From Engraulis encrasicolus (Eukaryota > Chordata > Actinopteri > Clupeiformes > Engraulidae): a stretch of DNA of 64,000 bases. Positions within the stretch are counted from its first letter, which is position 1. The number at the start of each line of letters is the position of its first letter. Where the stretch lies: positions 25,243,445 to 25,307,444 of the forward strand of contig NC_085878.1 of NCBI RefSeq assembly GCF_034702125.1, read 5' to 3'. The notes under the pieces are model-generated. The model had not been told where the DNA came from and ran no database searches. It saw only the letters and a list, made by a program, of their open reading frames with translations. Shown here piece by piece: positions 14,071-64,000 of this stretch. Both the position numbers and the translations under genes were made by a program.

Positions 14071-14278
14071 CAGTGTTGGCAAGCTAGGCCTACTTGGGAT
14101 GAGCGTCTGCGGGTAAAAACGGGGAAAATTGGCCATAGGCCCTATGGTGGTTTTTTTCAGCCGTTTTGGGCTCATAGAAGTCAATGTAAATGGTTGAATT
14201 TGGGCGGAATTCAGCGCATTTGGGCGGTTTTTGAGAAGCTTTTGGTCGGGATTTGGTCAGACACATCTGGCAACACTG
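14071..14278. mobile_element. hAT-like MITE with perfect 8-bp target-site duplication
   Basis: A 208-bp element starting CAGTGTTGGCAAG and ending CTGGCAACACTG, flanked by CCCAGGTC at 14063-14070 and 14279-14286. Inner sequence is rich in TTTGGGCGG motifs. No coding capacity. Confidence 0.85.
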
Positions 14279-14699
14279 CCCAGGTCTGGGAAGTAAAAAT
14301 AAATAAATAAATATTTATTTAAAAAAAAACCTGCCACATAGCCCCATTCGATTCACCAGCTGATAATTAGGCTATCAGAAAAGTTGATAACCCAATTAGT
14401 GAATTCACTTGTGGTAGGGAGCACAGAAAAGGATCTAGTTTTCTGACTTTTGACACTGAAACTTGCCTGCCAGTATTTTTGTTGATTGTTATTTATTTAT
14501 TTATTTATTAGGCCTACTTGTCAAATTGGCACGTGTTATGTGGATTGGTAGGCCTACTAAAAAGAATAGCCTAGGCTATATGGTTTAAGAAAATAAGGTC
14601 CATTGGTAATAGACAAACTGAATTGAGCAAGTGTAAGGCATGTCAGATATTCCCGCTCACATCATGTGCTCACAGGTAATTTCACTAATTAACTCGTGG

Positions 14700-15420
14700 A
14701 CCTGGTTCAGGGATGTAGAACTTTTTGGCTCGGTGGGAGCGTGCAGCTGGATTTTTGCTTTCTGAAGGAACCCGGGACGTCCGCCTCCTGAACTCATGCT
14801 AGCCAATGTCATCCTTTTCGGCCTTGCACTGGGTAGCCACTGAGTATTGTAAGTAAAAAGTAACATGGCAGTGTCCAAACGTTAAGGTTACAGTTCGTTT
14901 GGACATTTTTAGTTAGCAAAGTTAGCAATGGGCTTTCCATTTAGCCTACTAGCCTAATGCTCATCTAAAGTGCATATTTCTCATCAATCGTCTTCTATGG
15001 ATTTCACCTTCATCACCCGTGTGAGCTAATGGGCAAGAGTCTGTTCACGTTCCGCATCGAAGGGTAAGAAGCACTTTTTTTTTTCAGTGGATGATCATAA
15101 ATTTGAGTTAGCTAACGTCCCTCAGAAAACTGGTAGCCTAAGTTGTGCAACATTATTCAATTTTTAGGGATGTTTCTCTTGCTGTTGGACAAGTGGCAGT
15201 GAATTCCCCTTGAACGCGTGGATCCAGAGGTAGGCCTGTTTTTCCCATGTAGTATCAAACACATGACCACATGTGCTGATATACCGGTAATCGCGGAGCA
15301 ACCGCCATTCTGACATAGGCCTACCGCCAATACGACACCACGTAACTCGGAGCTGTCCACGCGCGAGCCTTCAACGGGTGTGTCCGGAGCTGTCCGCGTG
15401 CGTGGTGCTGAAATCGGCAC
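14700..15420. promoter_or_regulatory. CpG-richer stretch, possible promoter
   Basis: CpG dinucleotides cluster at 15210-15415 (for example ACGCGCGAGCC and CCGCGTGCG) in an otherwise CpG-poor window. At 15029 a short frame MGKSLFTFRIEG runs into a good GGTAAGA donor. This could be a CpG-island-type promoter with a first exon, but no downstream exon is convincingly linked to it. Confidence 0.25.
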
Positions 15421-16051
15421 ATATCACAAGTTGAAATAGGTAGCCTATATTGTAAAAGCTTACACAGTAATATGCGAGCATGTTTGTAAAATGATCAATT
15501 GTTGACTAAACTCTTGTTTGAGAGTGGAGTAGGCCTAGTGAGGGTGTTCAGTAATTAGGGGTAATGAGTGTTCGTTTTCTGTATTTACAAAGCCACAACT
15601 TAGAGTAAAACGTTACTTGCTGTAGCCTACAAGTTATGTTAAATGTTCAAATTATTTAAAAAGGACCGAAAAGATCTTCACATGCTCCACCCTAATCAAT
15701 GCCAGAAATAAGTTTACATTTGGACTTACAAGATGTAACACAGCCCCTTTACATCCTCATTAAAAGTTGCATGGATGCAATGTCTCATAACGGTTTCCTT
15801 CAAGAAGACATGATTAGGAGATTTAAGTTAGTAAAAACTTAAGCCGTTGAGTCGTTGAATGCAGAGAGACCATGTTAACCTAAGAGGAAAGGAAATTCTG
15901 GAAAAATTCCTTTTCCTCAGTTTCCAAATGGCTCCTAAGGCACAAACTCAAATACCAATGTTGACTTTAAGGCCAACCAATATAGGCTTCATTTCATCTC
16001 CACCAATATTGGCGACGTGGCTATGTATAGCATCATGCTGTCTGTTTTTTT
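15421..16051. other. Non-coding, nothing recognised
   Basis: No gene or bounded repeat supported. Confidence 0.45.
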
Positions 16052-16059
16052 GTTGTTTT

Positions 16060-16336
16060 GGTAACACTTTATTTTAGGGACACATCTATAAGCACTAATA
16101 CATACAATGTTGATGCCTGCATAAGTAATTTGTAAGCAAACACTAAGGCCTACTAGGTCCTTACTAAGGTTAAATTGGTAATAAATCCCTTATTGTGTAT
16201 GAACAAGATATTTGCGAATACATGCCTAACAAATGTTTGATTTTGCTTTGTACATGCCTTACACGTTACTTATACAGGCACATTGTATGTAGGCCTATTA
16301 GTGATAATAGATGTATCCCTAAAATAAAGTTTTACC
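16060..16336. mobile_element. hAT-like MITE with 30-bp inverted repeats and 8-bp target-site duplication
   Basis: The left end GGTAACACTTTATTTTAGGG and the mirrored right end CCCTAAAATAAAGTTTTACC differ by one base over 20; the inverted repeat extends to about 30 bp. Flanks GTTGTTTT at 16052-16059 and 16337-16344 are identical. Confidence 0.9.
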
Positions 16337-16344
16337 GTTGTTTT

Positions 16345-17573
16345 TTTTTCATTTTTTTTTTTCAGATGTTGCCCAAAACAAAGAACCACTGTCAGACAAC
16401 AAGGTTTCCCAAAAGAAATTGTTTAATAGCCAATGGTGAATAGTTTATCCTCAAATAAAAATACTCAGTATTTACAAATATGCTATTTGACATGTTCATA
16501 ATCAGATGTGAAAGATGATCTTCTAAAGCGTACATACCTGGAATACAATTGGTCAAATCCTGCATTCTGACTGCTAATGCATAGAGATGTTTGGAAATCA
16601 CCAATTAGTTGAGGACACAATGAAATAACTGAAATTAAATTGATTTCAATTCTGTGCTTCCTCACCAACTTAACTAAATACTTAAATTTCCTATTACATA
16701 TATTAGCACAACCAAACCTCATCAAACATCCTCATAATTTACACGTCTTCAAAGTCTCAACTGCACATCTTTGCTAGCCTTGGCAATTTACGCAGAGCTG
16801 AACAGTGGGACCTGCTGTACAATATGCATACCCTTTCACAAAGGTTATTTGTTGAGGTGCAAAGCCTGTGAGAGGATTTCAGACACGAGTCTTCAAAGCT
16901 TGCCTACTTTCTATTACTTACAAGGTAATGCCACAATCCTTGCTTGAGTAACTACAAAACCTAAAACAAAACAAAAACAGTTTAACCCTTTTATGGTTTA
17001 CAAAAAGATACAATTACCTATTTACAAATTTCAAGTTTACATTTCTAATACAAAAAAAGTGCATTGAATTCAGGAATGCGCATTGAGGATCTCCAAGTGA
17101 AATATAGAGACCTATCCATTAGGGGGCAGTCTTGGGTAGAGAATGAGGCGGTACCCTGCACAGGAGGGGCTCAAGACTGAAGAAACCAGTGCATAGATGG
17201 GATGGCACGTCAGGAGAGTCACATGAGTCCTCTCTCTCTTTTTTTGTATAGCCGTTCATCAGAGCAATTCACGCCAGTGCTTGATGTCACCTTGCATCAA
17301 CAATACAGATCGCACATGCACAGTGCACATGTATGTGTCCAACCCTGCTGGTCCAAAGGTTTTGTGAGAGCACCAGAATATTATTGGTAATAATTAATAA
17401 TAATAAAAATAAAAATTGATATATCTTAAGCCCGCTCCTTTCAGACAGTTCAATCGGGGGAAATGTCATGGAGGTCATGATGGAAGGTCAATTCAGGTCC
17501 TTCGTTACAACAAAAAAGACTGATGCAGCAACAACACCTCCAACAGGATCCAATAGCATGGGCAGCCAAGATC
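16345..17573. other. Non-coding, nothing firmly recognised
   Basis: A T-rich tract ends in TTTCAG at about 16363 and is followed by a short frame and an AATAAA near 16456. This acceptor-like site could be an isolated terminal exon, but it lacks recognised protein content. The rest of the segment shows nothing. Confidence 0.35.

Positions 17574-17665
<92 letters not shown>
17574..17665. repeat. (TG)n microsatellite
   Basis: About 45 TG units, interrupted on the right by the element at 17666-18056, after which TG units resume. Confidence 0.97.
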
Positions 17666-17668
<3 letters not shown>

Positions 17669-18056
17669 CCTGGCGATGCCATCCTATGTACTCCACCCAA
17701 AGATTTTGGCTCCGCACCATAGTCTGGCAAAAGCCTCCAAGCTCGGTTCGCTCACTGTTTAGCCATCAGCAAACAGTTGAGAGTGGTGACGCAGAACTCA
17801 CCCGCGAAGTCCGTTACTGATTGGTTAAGGTAACACTATTCACACTTTTGTTTTGTTATTTGTATGCTTTTGCGACGCTACATCGTAACAGTCATGCTAA
17901 TAAAGCACAATATGGGTTTTAATTTGTATTCGGAACTCCAATGAATTTAAATAGCAGAGTAAGATCAGACCATCTCCCACCCTCCATGGAGATGGATTCC
18001 TCTTAGCTTTCATCAGACTGTTTGACGGAGTCAACAGTCGGCTTTCGCCCAGGCTA
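17666..18056. mobile_element. Inverted-repeat element inserted in a TG microsatellite
   Basis: Ends TAGCCTGGCG and CGCCCAGGCTA are short inverted repeats. TG repeat flanks both sides (17574-17665 and 18057-18070), so an exact target-site duplication cannot be separated from the repeat. 391 bp, no coding capacity. It lies just beyond the predicted itga11 poly(A) site. Confidence 0.65.
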
Positions 18057-18061
18057 GTGTG

Positions 18062-18353
18062 TGTGTGTGTATTTAGGTGCTTTATTCAGACGGCAGTGCA
18101 GGTCGTGTTGGGGTGTTGAGCAGTGGGTTCAGTGGTCGAGAGACGAGGGGTCATCCAGTGCTCAGAGAGGCCGAGAGGGGCTGCTCTTCTCCCGTCGATG
18201 TCCATGGAGACTTTTTATGTATCCATTTACTTCCTGTTTGCTTGTTTGTTTGTTTGTTTTGATTGGAGCGGCGTGTCTGTACTGGGATGGTCCCTGAGTG
18301 GTGGTAATGGGTGTGTGGGCGGGGCTAGTGGAACCCGGCTGGTTTGGCCTGGG
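18062..18353 (-). other. itga11: Probable itga11 3' UTR with poly(A) signal
   Basis: Non-coding sequence after the TAA. The first AATAAA on the minus strand is at 18081-18086, about 270 nt past the stop and just ahead of a short CA run. That would give a short 3' UTR. Cleavage position and alternative distal sites cannot be judged from sequence alone. Confidence 0.5.
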
Positions 18354-56548
<38,195 letters not shown>

Positions 56549-56738
56549 CTAAAAGGGGAAAAAGACACAACATTATAACATGAAAGAAACTCAAGTGGTC
56601 ACACAGAAACCGACTGACAGATATGTCAAGGCGGGATGTTGTCGCGTAACGGAAAGAAATAACCAGAAATTATAGAGACGGCTGACTGATGGAGCGCTGA
56701 CGGATGAGTTATTAGAGGGTTGAAAGGGGATGTGAACA

Positions 56739-56773
<35 letters not shown>

Positions 56774-57002
56774 TTGGCTAAGAGTCAGCGCAGGTAGCAG
56801 CCAATGGGGTTGCTGTGCAGGCATCCGAGTAGTTAACATGTTCTTTATGGTGCATGTCCGTGACCTACAGCAGCGTGGCCAATGGCGAAGGTCATTCAGT
56901 ATCCCAGCTGACCCAGAGTGGCGTTCACATAAACACCCCATAGCCCATAGCCCATAGCCCATAGACCACAGCTGTGTGGAGAGCAGGGGGTTGATGGAAG
57001 CT

Positions 57003-57205
57003 TTTTTTTAAACTTATTTAGGTTTTTTGTGTGTTTTGTGCCTTTATTATTGGATAGGACAGTATATAGAAGGCAGGATATAGTTGAGAGATGGAGTGAT
57101 AGGGTAGGGTTGGGAAATGACCCAGGCCGGATTCAAACCTTGGTGCGTTGGCCATTTATTTGTATATGGTACGGCGTATCAGCGCAGTGTGCCACTGTGC
57201 CCCCC
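57003..57205 (-). mobile_element. tRNA-like SINE copy
   Basis: Contains TGGATAGGACAGTATATAGA, GATGGAGTGATAGGGTAGGG and CCCAGGCCGGATTCAAACCT (reverse B box): same family as 28108-28262. Confidence 0.6.
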
Positions 57206-59669
57206 CTTGACGGAACCCTCTGATTGGACAGCTGTGTGGAGAGCGGGGACTGGCATATTGTAGGCTTCTGATTGGACATGAGACTTGGAGGGGTGAAAGG
57301 GTTTGAGCTGCAGTGCAGTCCCACTCCCACGTGCATGGTGCACATGGGAGAGTTAATTCATTCCATCGCGGCTATTTAAACACCCAGCAGAGGAGAAATT
57401 TTACCAGTCATCGAAGGCCGGCCGGCCGACCAATGGACGAGCCGACGGGGGGATTGCTATGCTGACAGTTATGCGGTGGATGAGGCATCAGGGAGATTTT
57501 TGCACAGTGACTAGATAGCTCCTTGGAGCACTAACAGCGCAAGCGGCCGGTCGACCTCACATCAGGTTTAGTCATCATGCCAGGTCGTCCTGCTCTCATA
57601 AATATCAGTGGGTTACCTAATACTATGCATGCAAAATACCGCAGTTTGGTCATCAGGGAATACTCAGCTCTGCCTAAAGGGATTAAATGTAAATGAGCAG
57701 AACAGGAGAAGTTGTGAAGCACGTTGAGCACATTGAGTTCTGTGCAGGAAATACACTGTATTGAAATGCAGATTGCAGTACTATTCAGCGTAGGTTATTG
57801 TTTTCCAGTTAAGTGTAATTTGAATACTTTTTTGTCAGAGTCCTCAGAGCTATTCAAATACGCTTATGCATTGCGCACACACAGCACTGAACAGGACATG
57901 CCTTTTCATTGTATTAGTTAACAGGAAATATGAGTGTTTAGTAGAAAGTTAAAGCGGAAAGTTTTGACGGGGAATCTAAGATCTTTGGTTACAGTCTTTG
58001 CAAATGGGAGGTCTTTCCCACAGCACCCATTTCTCATACCAACCACCTCACTGTTGAACATTTCATTTTATATAAATGGACTGGACCGAGGCCCAAACAT
58101 AACCGCAAACGGCCAAGCTGACCACCCTCCATGTAATCGATGTACAAATAACACGATGAGTCAGCGTTAACATGCGCTGCTGAGGGATGTTTAAACCACG
58201 CGTCCGCCAACAGACGTCTGCCAAATAAGGGGTAAAGATGGCGATTGCGTGCGGCTTCCACAGCCAACAGTAGACACTAGTAAACGCAAAGCTCATGCCA
58301 GATGCCAAAGGTTAATGGAGTACACAGGAACAATTCATTCAGCGAGCCTGGTGAGGCGGAGAGGGCCGCTATTTGACACCCGTTTATAGCAAAAACAGAC
58401 TTCCACCAACAAACCATTGATTCTCTAAGGTCAGACGCTCCCCCCACCCCCCCTAGTGCTGGCATACAAATCATCTCTCTATTTGAATTCACTAACCAAA
58501 AACACAGCAATGATCTGGTTTGTATCAGGTCTCACAAAATGTATGCAAATGTTGCAATGTGCACGTTGTTCAGAAGAAGATCTGCAATGTATAAGACAGA
58601 TGGATGTCCATATCGCCCGCTTTGAGGGACTGAACAGAAGGCATTAGTTACATTAGTCTTCTTGTATGACAATAAGGACCAAATCAAAAAGGCCAATACA
58701 CATTTATGTCATTGCCATGCAACTATTCAATAGTCAGGCAGAGATATCTGCTGTAGAAGTAGATAACTGAACTGCTGGTTCATTCAAAGGCTGTCGAGTC
58801 TATATTCTGAGAATTCCACGGGAAATGGTTTTCATTTGCTGTGGTTCCTGCAGTGCCAGAATATTTTATGGTCGTTAATACTGAGATTAATATGGCCACC
58901 ATTGAAATGTCTCACAAACAGGGAAGGAAAGTTCAGCCGAGGACACAGTTACCGTACCTGAGAGGAAAAAAAGGGGCACTATTGTTGCTTTGCCTTGGAC
59001 ATCTCAGCTCAGCCGTGGAATATTCCACAAGCCTTGCTTGCATGACGGAGCTTCAGTAAGCTGCTAAAACAATCAATGTCAGTCTCATTACCATCCGGCA
59101 TTAGTCCGTTAAGCATCATTGCGAACTAAGCACTGTATGAAATGGCCGCACTTATACACACATTGCCTACGCACAAACCAGTTCTCAACGCACTCATTGC
59201 ACTTTTTGGGTATTCTTTCTGTCCTTCCTTGCGTGGTGCTTGTGGAAAACAGGTCTTCCGAAACCTGTAATAAAGCCACTAATGTGCTGATGTTTTTTGC
59301 ATTTGGACAAAAGGAGGTTTCGGGCCCCTACACGGTACAGCAGTGAGGCGTTTATCATGCGAGGGTGTAGATTTCATGGTAGGGTTTGTTTCATTCCTTT
59401 CCAGGTACAAAATAGTACAGTTCAGACCACATACAGGGAAGTTTTGGGTCCATAGGGTGCACAACATCCTGCAAAGAACTGCATGATCACCTAAAAAAAT
59501 GCAGTGGTTTATTACGTTTAAAATGGCGTCTTGACAACAGAGTGTGTTTCCTTCAACTTAATATAACTTGCTTTATCCTGTTCCTGTATGTTTTTACTGG
59601 ACGAGAGTATACCCTTTACAGTGCTAAAGTTATAATGAAACACTCTTTAGCCCACGCAGGGAAGCAGAC
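57206..59669. other. Probable itga11 intron 2 or upstream, nothing recognised
   Basis: No exon matching the expected start of propeller blade 1 and no bounded repeat were found. Confidence 0.45.
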
Positions 59670-59815
59670 GTGGGTGGGGGGTGAGCAAACAGGTCAGTTG
59701 TCCTGGTCCCACGAAAACAGTGAGCCCAGAGTTGGGTCGTCATTATATTATATGTACAGTAGAGAGAAGAGGGCCCTTTCATGGGCCCAGTTAAGGTTGT
59801 CTACGGCCCTGCCCA
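59670..59815. mobile_element. CAGGGCC-family MITE, degenerate copy
   Basis: AACAGGTCAGTTGTCCTGG at the left and GGTTGTCTACGGCCCTG at the right match the inverted orientation of the family seen at 25097-25236. Confidence 0.5.
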
Positions 59816-60421
59816 CACGCCCAACAGACAGCAGTATATCAGCTCCCTAATGGAGTGGCTTGGAGGCACCCTGCTGCTTCAGGCATCCAGGAGACACATG
59901 ACGAAACAGAGGTCAGGTCTGCACTGGGGGGCGCACTGCCACCTAATGAAAACAAACATGATGTAGTGTGTTGTAGATAAGGCCCAGAGAGTCCCCTAAG
60001 GGCTTTTTGGCTTCCTACCTCCACCGCCCTTTGCCTGGTGGATCATGTGTCATACTATAGCACGGCTATGTACTGTTCGCTATGTCACAAGGAGGTCTAC
60101 AGTATCATTGCTATGTCACCATCTTTTATGTATAAGGATGCCATATTAAAAACCCGATAAGTAACTTTATGGTCAACTTAATGTGTTGAACGTAAGGGCC
60201 AGAATGCCCCTAAAGACTTTCTAGCTCCACCTCCCTGGTGGGTCAACCTACAGTATATGTTATACTAGCATAAGTGAAGCTTTGGCTTCATCACCATCAT
60301 TACTCTGGAAATGTCTTTGAAATACGATTTACTTTTTCCAAGTGCGATCTGACACTGACTTTGAACTGACACTGGATGAGTTGACTGCTTCATACTTACT
60401 TCAGCCCCACTTACGTACTTC

Positions 60422-61144
60422 GGTAACACTTAAGAATAACTACCCCTAAAAAGCGTTATAAATACTTCATAAATCATGAACTAATTATCAACAAAGCATT
60501 TACAAATGTTTGTAAATGAGTAGGAAATACTATGTTAATAGAGCAGACACAGCACACTCCAAAGACCAGAAGATTCAGCAGGCAAACACACATAGGCCTA
60601 CGTTAAAACTCATCCAGTAGAAGTTGATTCCCACTTCGGGAGCGTGTCTATGTTCCCACAGGCCATTGGTCCCACAGCCCATCGGTCCCACATCACTAAG
60701 ACTTTTAACATTCATTTTTAGGCACATTGGTCCCACAGTCCATTGTTCCCACAGCTAATACCTGCCGGCCCAATGTTCACACATTTCTAATAATTTATTC
60801 AAATGTAGGCCCTATGTCCCATGGCATGTTCTCTTAGTTTACTCGTTAATGTGGAAACATGGAGTTGTGGAACATAGGGCCTATATTTGAATAATTTCTT
60901 AAAAATGTGGGAACATGGAGAAGCAAGGATAAGCTGTGGGACCAATGGACTGTGGGACCAACAAGCTGTGGGACCAATGTGCTGTGGGAACATAGAGCTG
61001 ACCCCCCCCCCACTTCACTGTGCAGTTGTAGTTTTTTTACTCATTTACAAACATTTGTAAATATTTTGTTTAAGATCAGTTCTTTGATAAATGTTAATGA
61101 AGTCTTTATAATGCTTATAGGGGTAGTTATCCTAAAGTGTTACC
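60422..61144. mobile_element. hAT-like element containing a repeat-rich hairpin
   Basis: The outer left end GGTAACACTTAAGAATAACT and the mirrored right end GTTATCCTAAAGTGTTACC continue inward for about 70 bp. Flanks CGTACTTC (60414-60421) and CTTACTTC (61145-61152) differ by one base. Inside, 60646-61002 is a second palindrome starting CTATGTTCCCACAG and ending CTGTGGGAACATAG, with GGTCCCACAG repeated in the left arm and CTGTGGGACC in the right. Confidence 0.82.
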
Positions 61145-61354
61145 CTTACTTCTGCTTAATCATATAATGATGTAGACATGTAGACATGTATTAGTATTAT
61201 AATTGGTGGGGAGGCTGTGATGCACTGCATTAAGCTCCCATCACATAAATGGTCAACATGTCCATGGTGACCTAGGCGTGTGTCCGTTCTGGGTCATTTC
61301 CCAGCCCTACCTTATATCTCTGTAGCTCCCTGACCGACTCTTCACTATCATATT

Positions 61355-61520
61355 TCAATATATTTTGTTTGATATGTTCTTGCCTTTATTGCATAGGACA
61401 GTTTTAGAGGAGACTGGAAAGTATTGGAAGAGAGAGATGGGGAAGGATCGGAGAATCACCTCAGGTGGAATAAAACCCGGATTTACGATATGGTACCTTA
61501 GCCAAATGAGCTATGACTCC
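61355..61520 (-). mobile_element. tRNA-like SINE copy
   Basis: Contains TTGCATAGGACAGTTTTAGA, GAGAGATGGGGAAGGATCGG and GGTACCTTAGCCAAATGAGC: same family as 28108-28262. Confidence 0.6.
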
Positions 61521-63430
61521 CGCCCGCCTCCCCCACATATTTCAATAGAAGCACAAAAAGCCCCAAAAAACATTTTAGAAATAATAGAAAAGCCATTGAC
61601 TGCTTCAGTCACGTGTAGTACAGTATTATGTTGTAGATATGGGCTAGAGTATTCCCCTCAGGGCCTCAAGCTAACATTGCCTTGTGGGCCATGTATTTTG
61701 CTACACTGTGTTATGAGGCCACCCAAGACACACACACACATCTTGGCATTCGTCGCATGTGAACTGGAGTACCCAAACATTTGGGTTCACAATGAATGCT
61801 CGGCACAATTGCACACATTCTCAGAATAGTTACCTCAGTGCGGCGCACGTTTGCAGCCAGTATAGTGTTACTAAATTAGGGTGTCAGTCCAGACCGCTGT
61901 CCGTGTGAAGAATACCCTCACTGACCTGACTCCTGCCCACGTATGGTGTACCATTGTCCCGCTTAAATGAGAGGAGCATCATTAACGATACTGATATACA
62001 ATCTCAGACAATGTGTGTAGAGGTGGGCGAAAAAAGGACATCACAGATACATTTTGTAATGCTACTACTCCAGTCCACACAAAAGACCTAACCAAAGTCA
62101 GCTGTGGCTCGGTTCCGCATAGAAACGGCCAGCCATAAAAGACCCGTTTATAGAGTCCTTTTTAGACGCCTATGAACCGAGATCCAATTCCTGTCCAAAT
62201 ACCATGCTGGGGCAGCGCTGAAGTGGACTCTTTGTGCAGTGAGTCCCAAAGACAACTCTGTAGTAGAGGCATGAATTCCAGTGGGATGTGGTTGTAATCA
62301 CTGTGATTAAAGTTCTTTGCTCTCCATACCTACACACCTCAAAGGTGTACTTCTTTGGGGCGAGGTAAAATTACATCTTGCGTGAAAACAAACACCTCAG
62401 ACAATCGCATGCGACTGTGAATATGACGTTAGGGAACTATGAGAGCACAAAAAACAAAACAAAACAAAAAACACAGAATGTGTGTGTGCATGAATGAGAT
62501 TGTGTGCGAGAGAAAAAAAACACAAATGGAGTATGACGTTAGAATTACAAAGCAAAAAAAAAAAACAGAAGGAGAGAGAGAGATGTCACTAAGCTTAAAA
62601 CCAGATGCAGCATCCAGTCTCCTGCTCTGTCATTCTCCTGGCTGGAGGGGGCAAAGGTGACTAGGCCACTGGTGGACACACTGGTATCCACAGGAGAGTA
62701 CTTCCCCACTTCAAAGGGCTCAATGTTAACTGATCTCTCTTACCCGCCATCAGACCACTAGATTCCAGGGATAACCAACACATTCATCACTCAAGCCAAG
62801 AAAACCTCCACCAAAAAAAACGCTATTTGCTATTTGAAAAACGGCCAAAAATTGAGCCAGGCTGTTGCACAATGGTGACTTGTGTGTTAACAGGGGCCCT
62901 GCCTTCAGCATCAGAGGGGTGCAAAGCCACTGTTCAGGTTACAGCGTCTGATATTGGGGCCACTTCAGTGAGTTCAGATGAACAAACAGTAAGGCCGGTG
63001 AAAGTGAAAACATTGCGAGCACATTAAAGGGATTGTGCTTCAACTCACTGCTAGTCCCGGTGAGCAGTTAGCTTTGGCTTTAAGCTTTTATTTCTTTCGT
63101 AGACATGTATTTCAAATACTATTAGCAACAACTGGAGTCCAGTACTAGCGCTTTATACTTAAAGATTGTTGTCAGGCATTTTTCCGTTTCAACCATATCT
63201 CTTAATCATATTTTACAATCCTGCAAATCATTTGGACACAGGGGTTTCCGAAATGTTAACACGGAGGCCAGACCAGAGCCTGAGTAGAAATGTGCTGATG
63301 TGGGTTAAAGTCACGAAGCATGACTAAATTTGGATGGCGTCTGGAGTGAGCTCATTGTGCTGGCTGGTCACGCTGGACCTGAAATAGACAGAGCAGCGCT
63401 TCCACATCCACACAGCCAGAACACACAAGG
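61521..63430. other. Non-coding, nothing recognised
   Basis: No exon matching the missing itga11 exons 1-2 and no bounded repeat were found. Confidence 0.45.
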
Positions 63431-63469
63431 CTGACTGAACCAGTGTGTGAGTGTATGAGTATAAGCATG

Positions 63470-63890
<421 letters not shown>

Positions 63891-64000
63891 AACCTCCACG
63901 CCTGCCCCTCAACCCCACCCGTCCTCACCCTGTCACCGTTAAATATCCTCACAGTGAGTGAGTCTCTGAAATGAAATGCGTTCATCGCTCCGCAACGCTC

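Noticed and set aside
14657..14878. Minus-strand frame with MSSGGGRPGFLQKAKIQLHA
   Set aside because: Short, no recognised family, no supporting splice or promoter evidence beyond mild CpG content.
59839..60024. Minus-strand 61-residue frame as an upstream itga11 exon
   Set aside because: No similarity to the expected blade 1 start and no matching splice phase.
61765..61810. Minus-strand FGYSSSH as part of the missing exon 2
   Set aside because: A stop lies a few codons upstream in that frame and no suitable donor follows in phase.

Overview
This is a vertebrate genomic window, almost certainly from a ray-finned (teleost) fish. It has long introns, very long (TG)n/(CA)n and (GA)n/(CT)n microsatellites, many short inverted-repeat DNA transposons (several with clear 8-bp target-site duplications), tRNA-like SINEs and two LINE bodies. 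One protein-coding gene can be read with confidence: an integrin alpha chain on the minus strand that matches the collagen-receptor integrin alpha-11 (itga11). Twenty-eight consecutive exons, with every splice phase agreeing, run from 56548 down to the stop codon at 18354. They encode about 1,134 residues: the end of propeller blade 1, the inserted I (von Willebrand A) domain, the remaining propeller blades with three DxDxDGxxD-type calcium loops, the leg domains, one transmembrane helix and a short cytoplasmic tail with a GFFxR clasp. The two exons expected upstream (signal peptide and start of blade 1) were not found and probably lie beyond 64000. Exon numbers here assume those two missing exons, so the first visible exon is called exon 3.

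Layout. 1-18060: no recognisable conserved gene. This part holds inverted-repeat elements (876-999, 1960-2370, 3558-3924, 5088-5277, 14071-14278, 16060-16336, 17666-18056), a tRNA-like SINE (3183-3385), a 379-bp-period direct duplication (6617-7312), a decayed cysteine-rich transposon-type coding fragment (7393-7740), a LINE 3' end (7830-8090), a tandem-repeat element rich in AGGTCA half-sites (10385-11490) and a CpG-richer stretch (14700-15420). The AT-rich 1-1830 segment resembles a 3' UTR of a plus-strand neighbour but cannot be assigned. 18062-18353: likely itga11 3' UTR. 18354-56548: itga11 exons and introns. Intron 13 carries a 5'-truncated, frameshifted L2-type LINE in antisense. Intron 4 carries a roughly 1.1-kb palindromic element split by a sense-oriented LINE with an open reverse transcriptase frame. 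56549-64000: intron 2 or upstream sequence with microsatellites, a nested hairpin/hAT-like element (60422-61144) and SINE-like copies.

No operon, CRISPR, prophage or comparable system is present. The unusual material is structural. Microsatellites form the polypyrimidine tracts of two itga11 splice acceptors. A partial copy of exon 13 with its own donor sits in intron 13. Several mobile elements are nested in one another, two sit inside TG tracts, and one element carries a repeated array of nuclear-receptor-type half-sites. Exon calls rest on direct translation, splice-site consensus and remembered family conservation; no alignment or database search was run.
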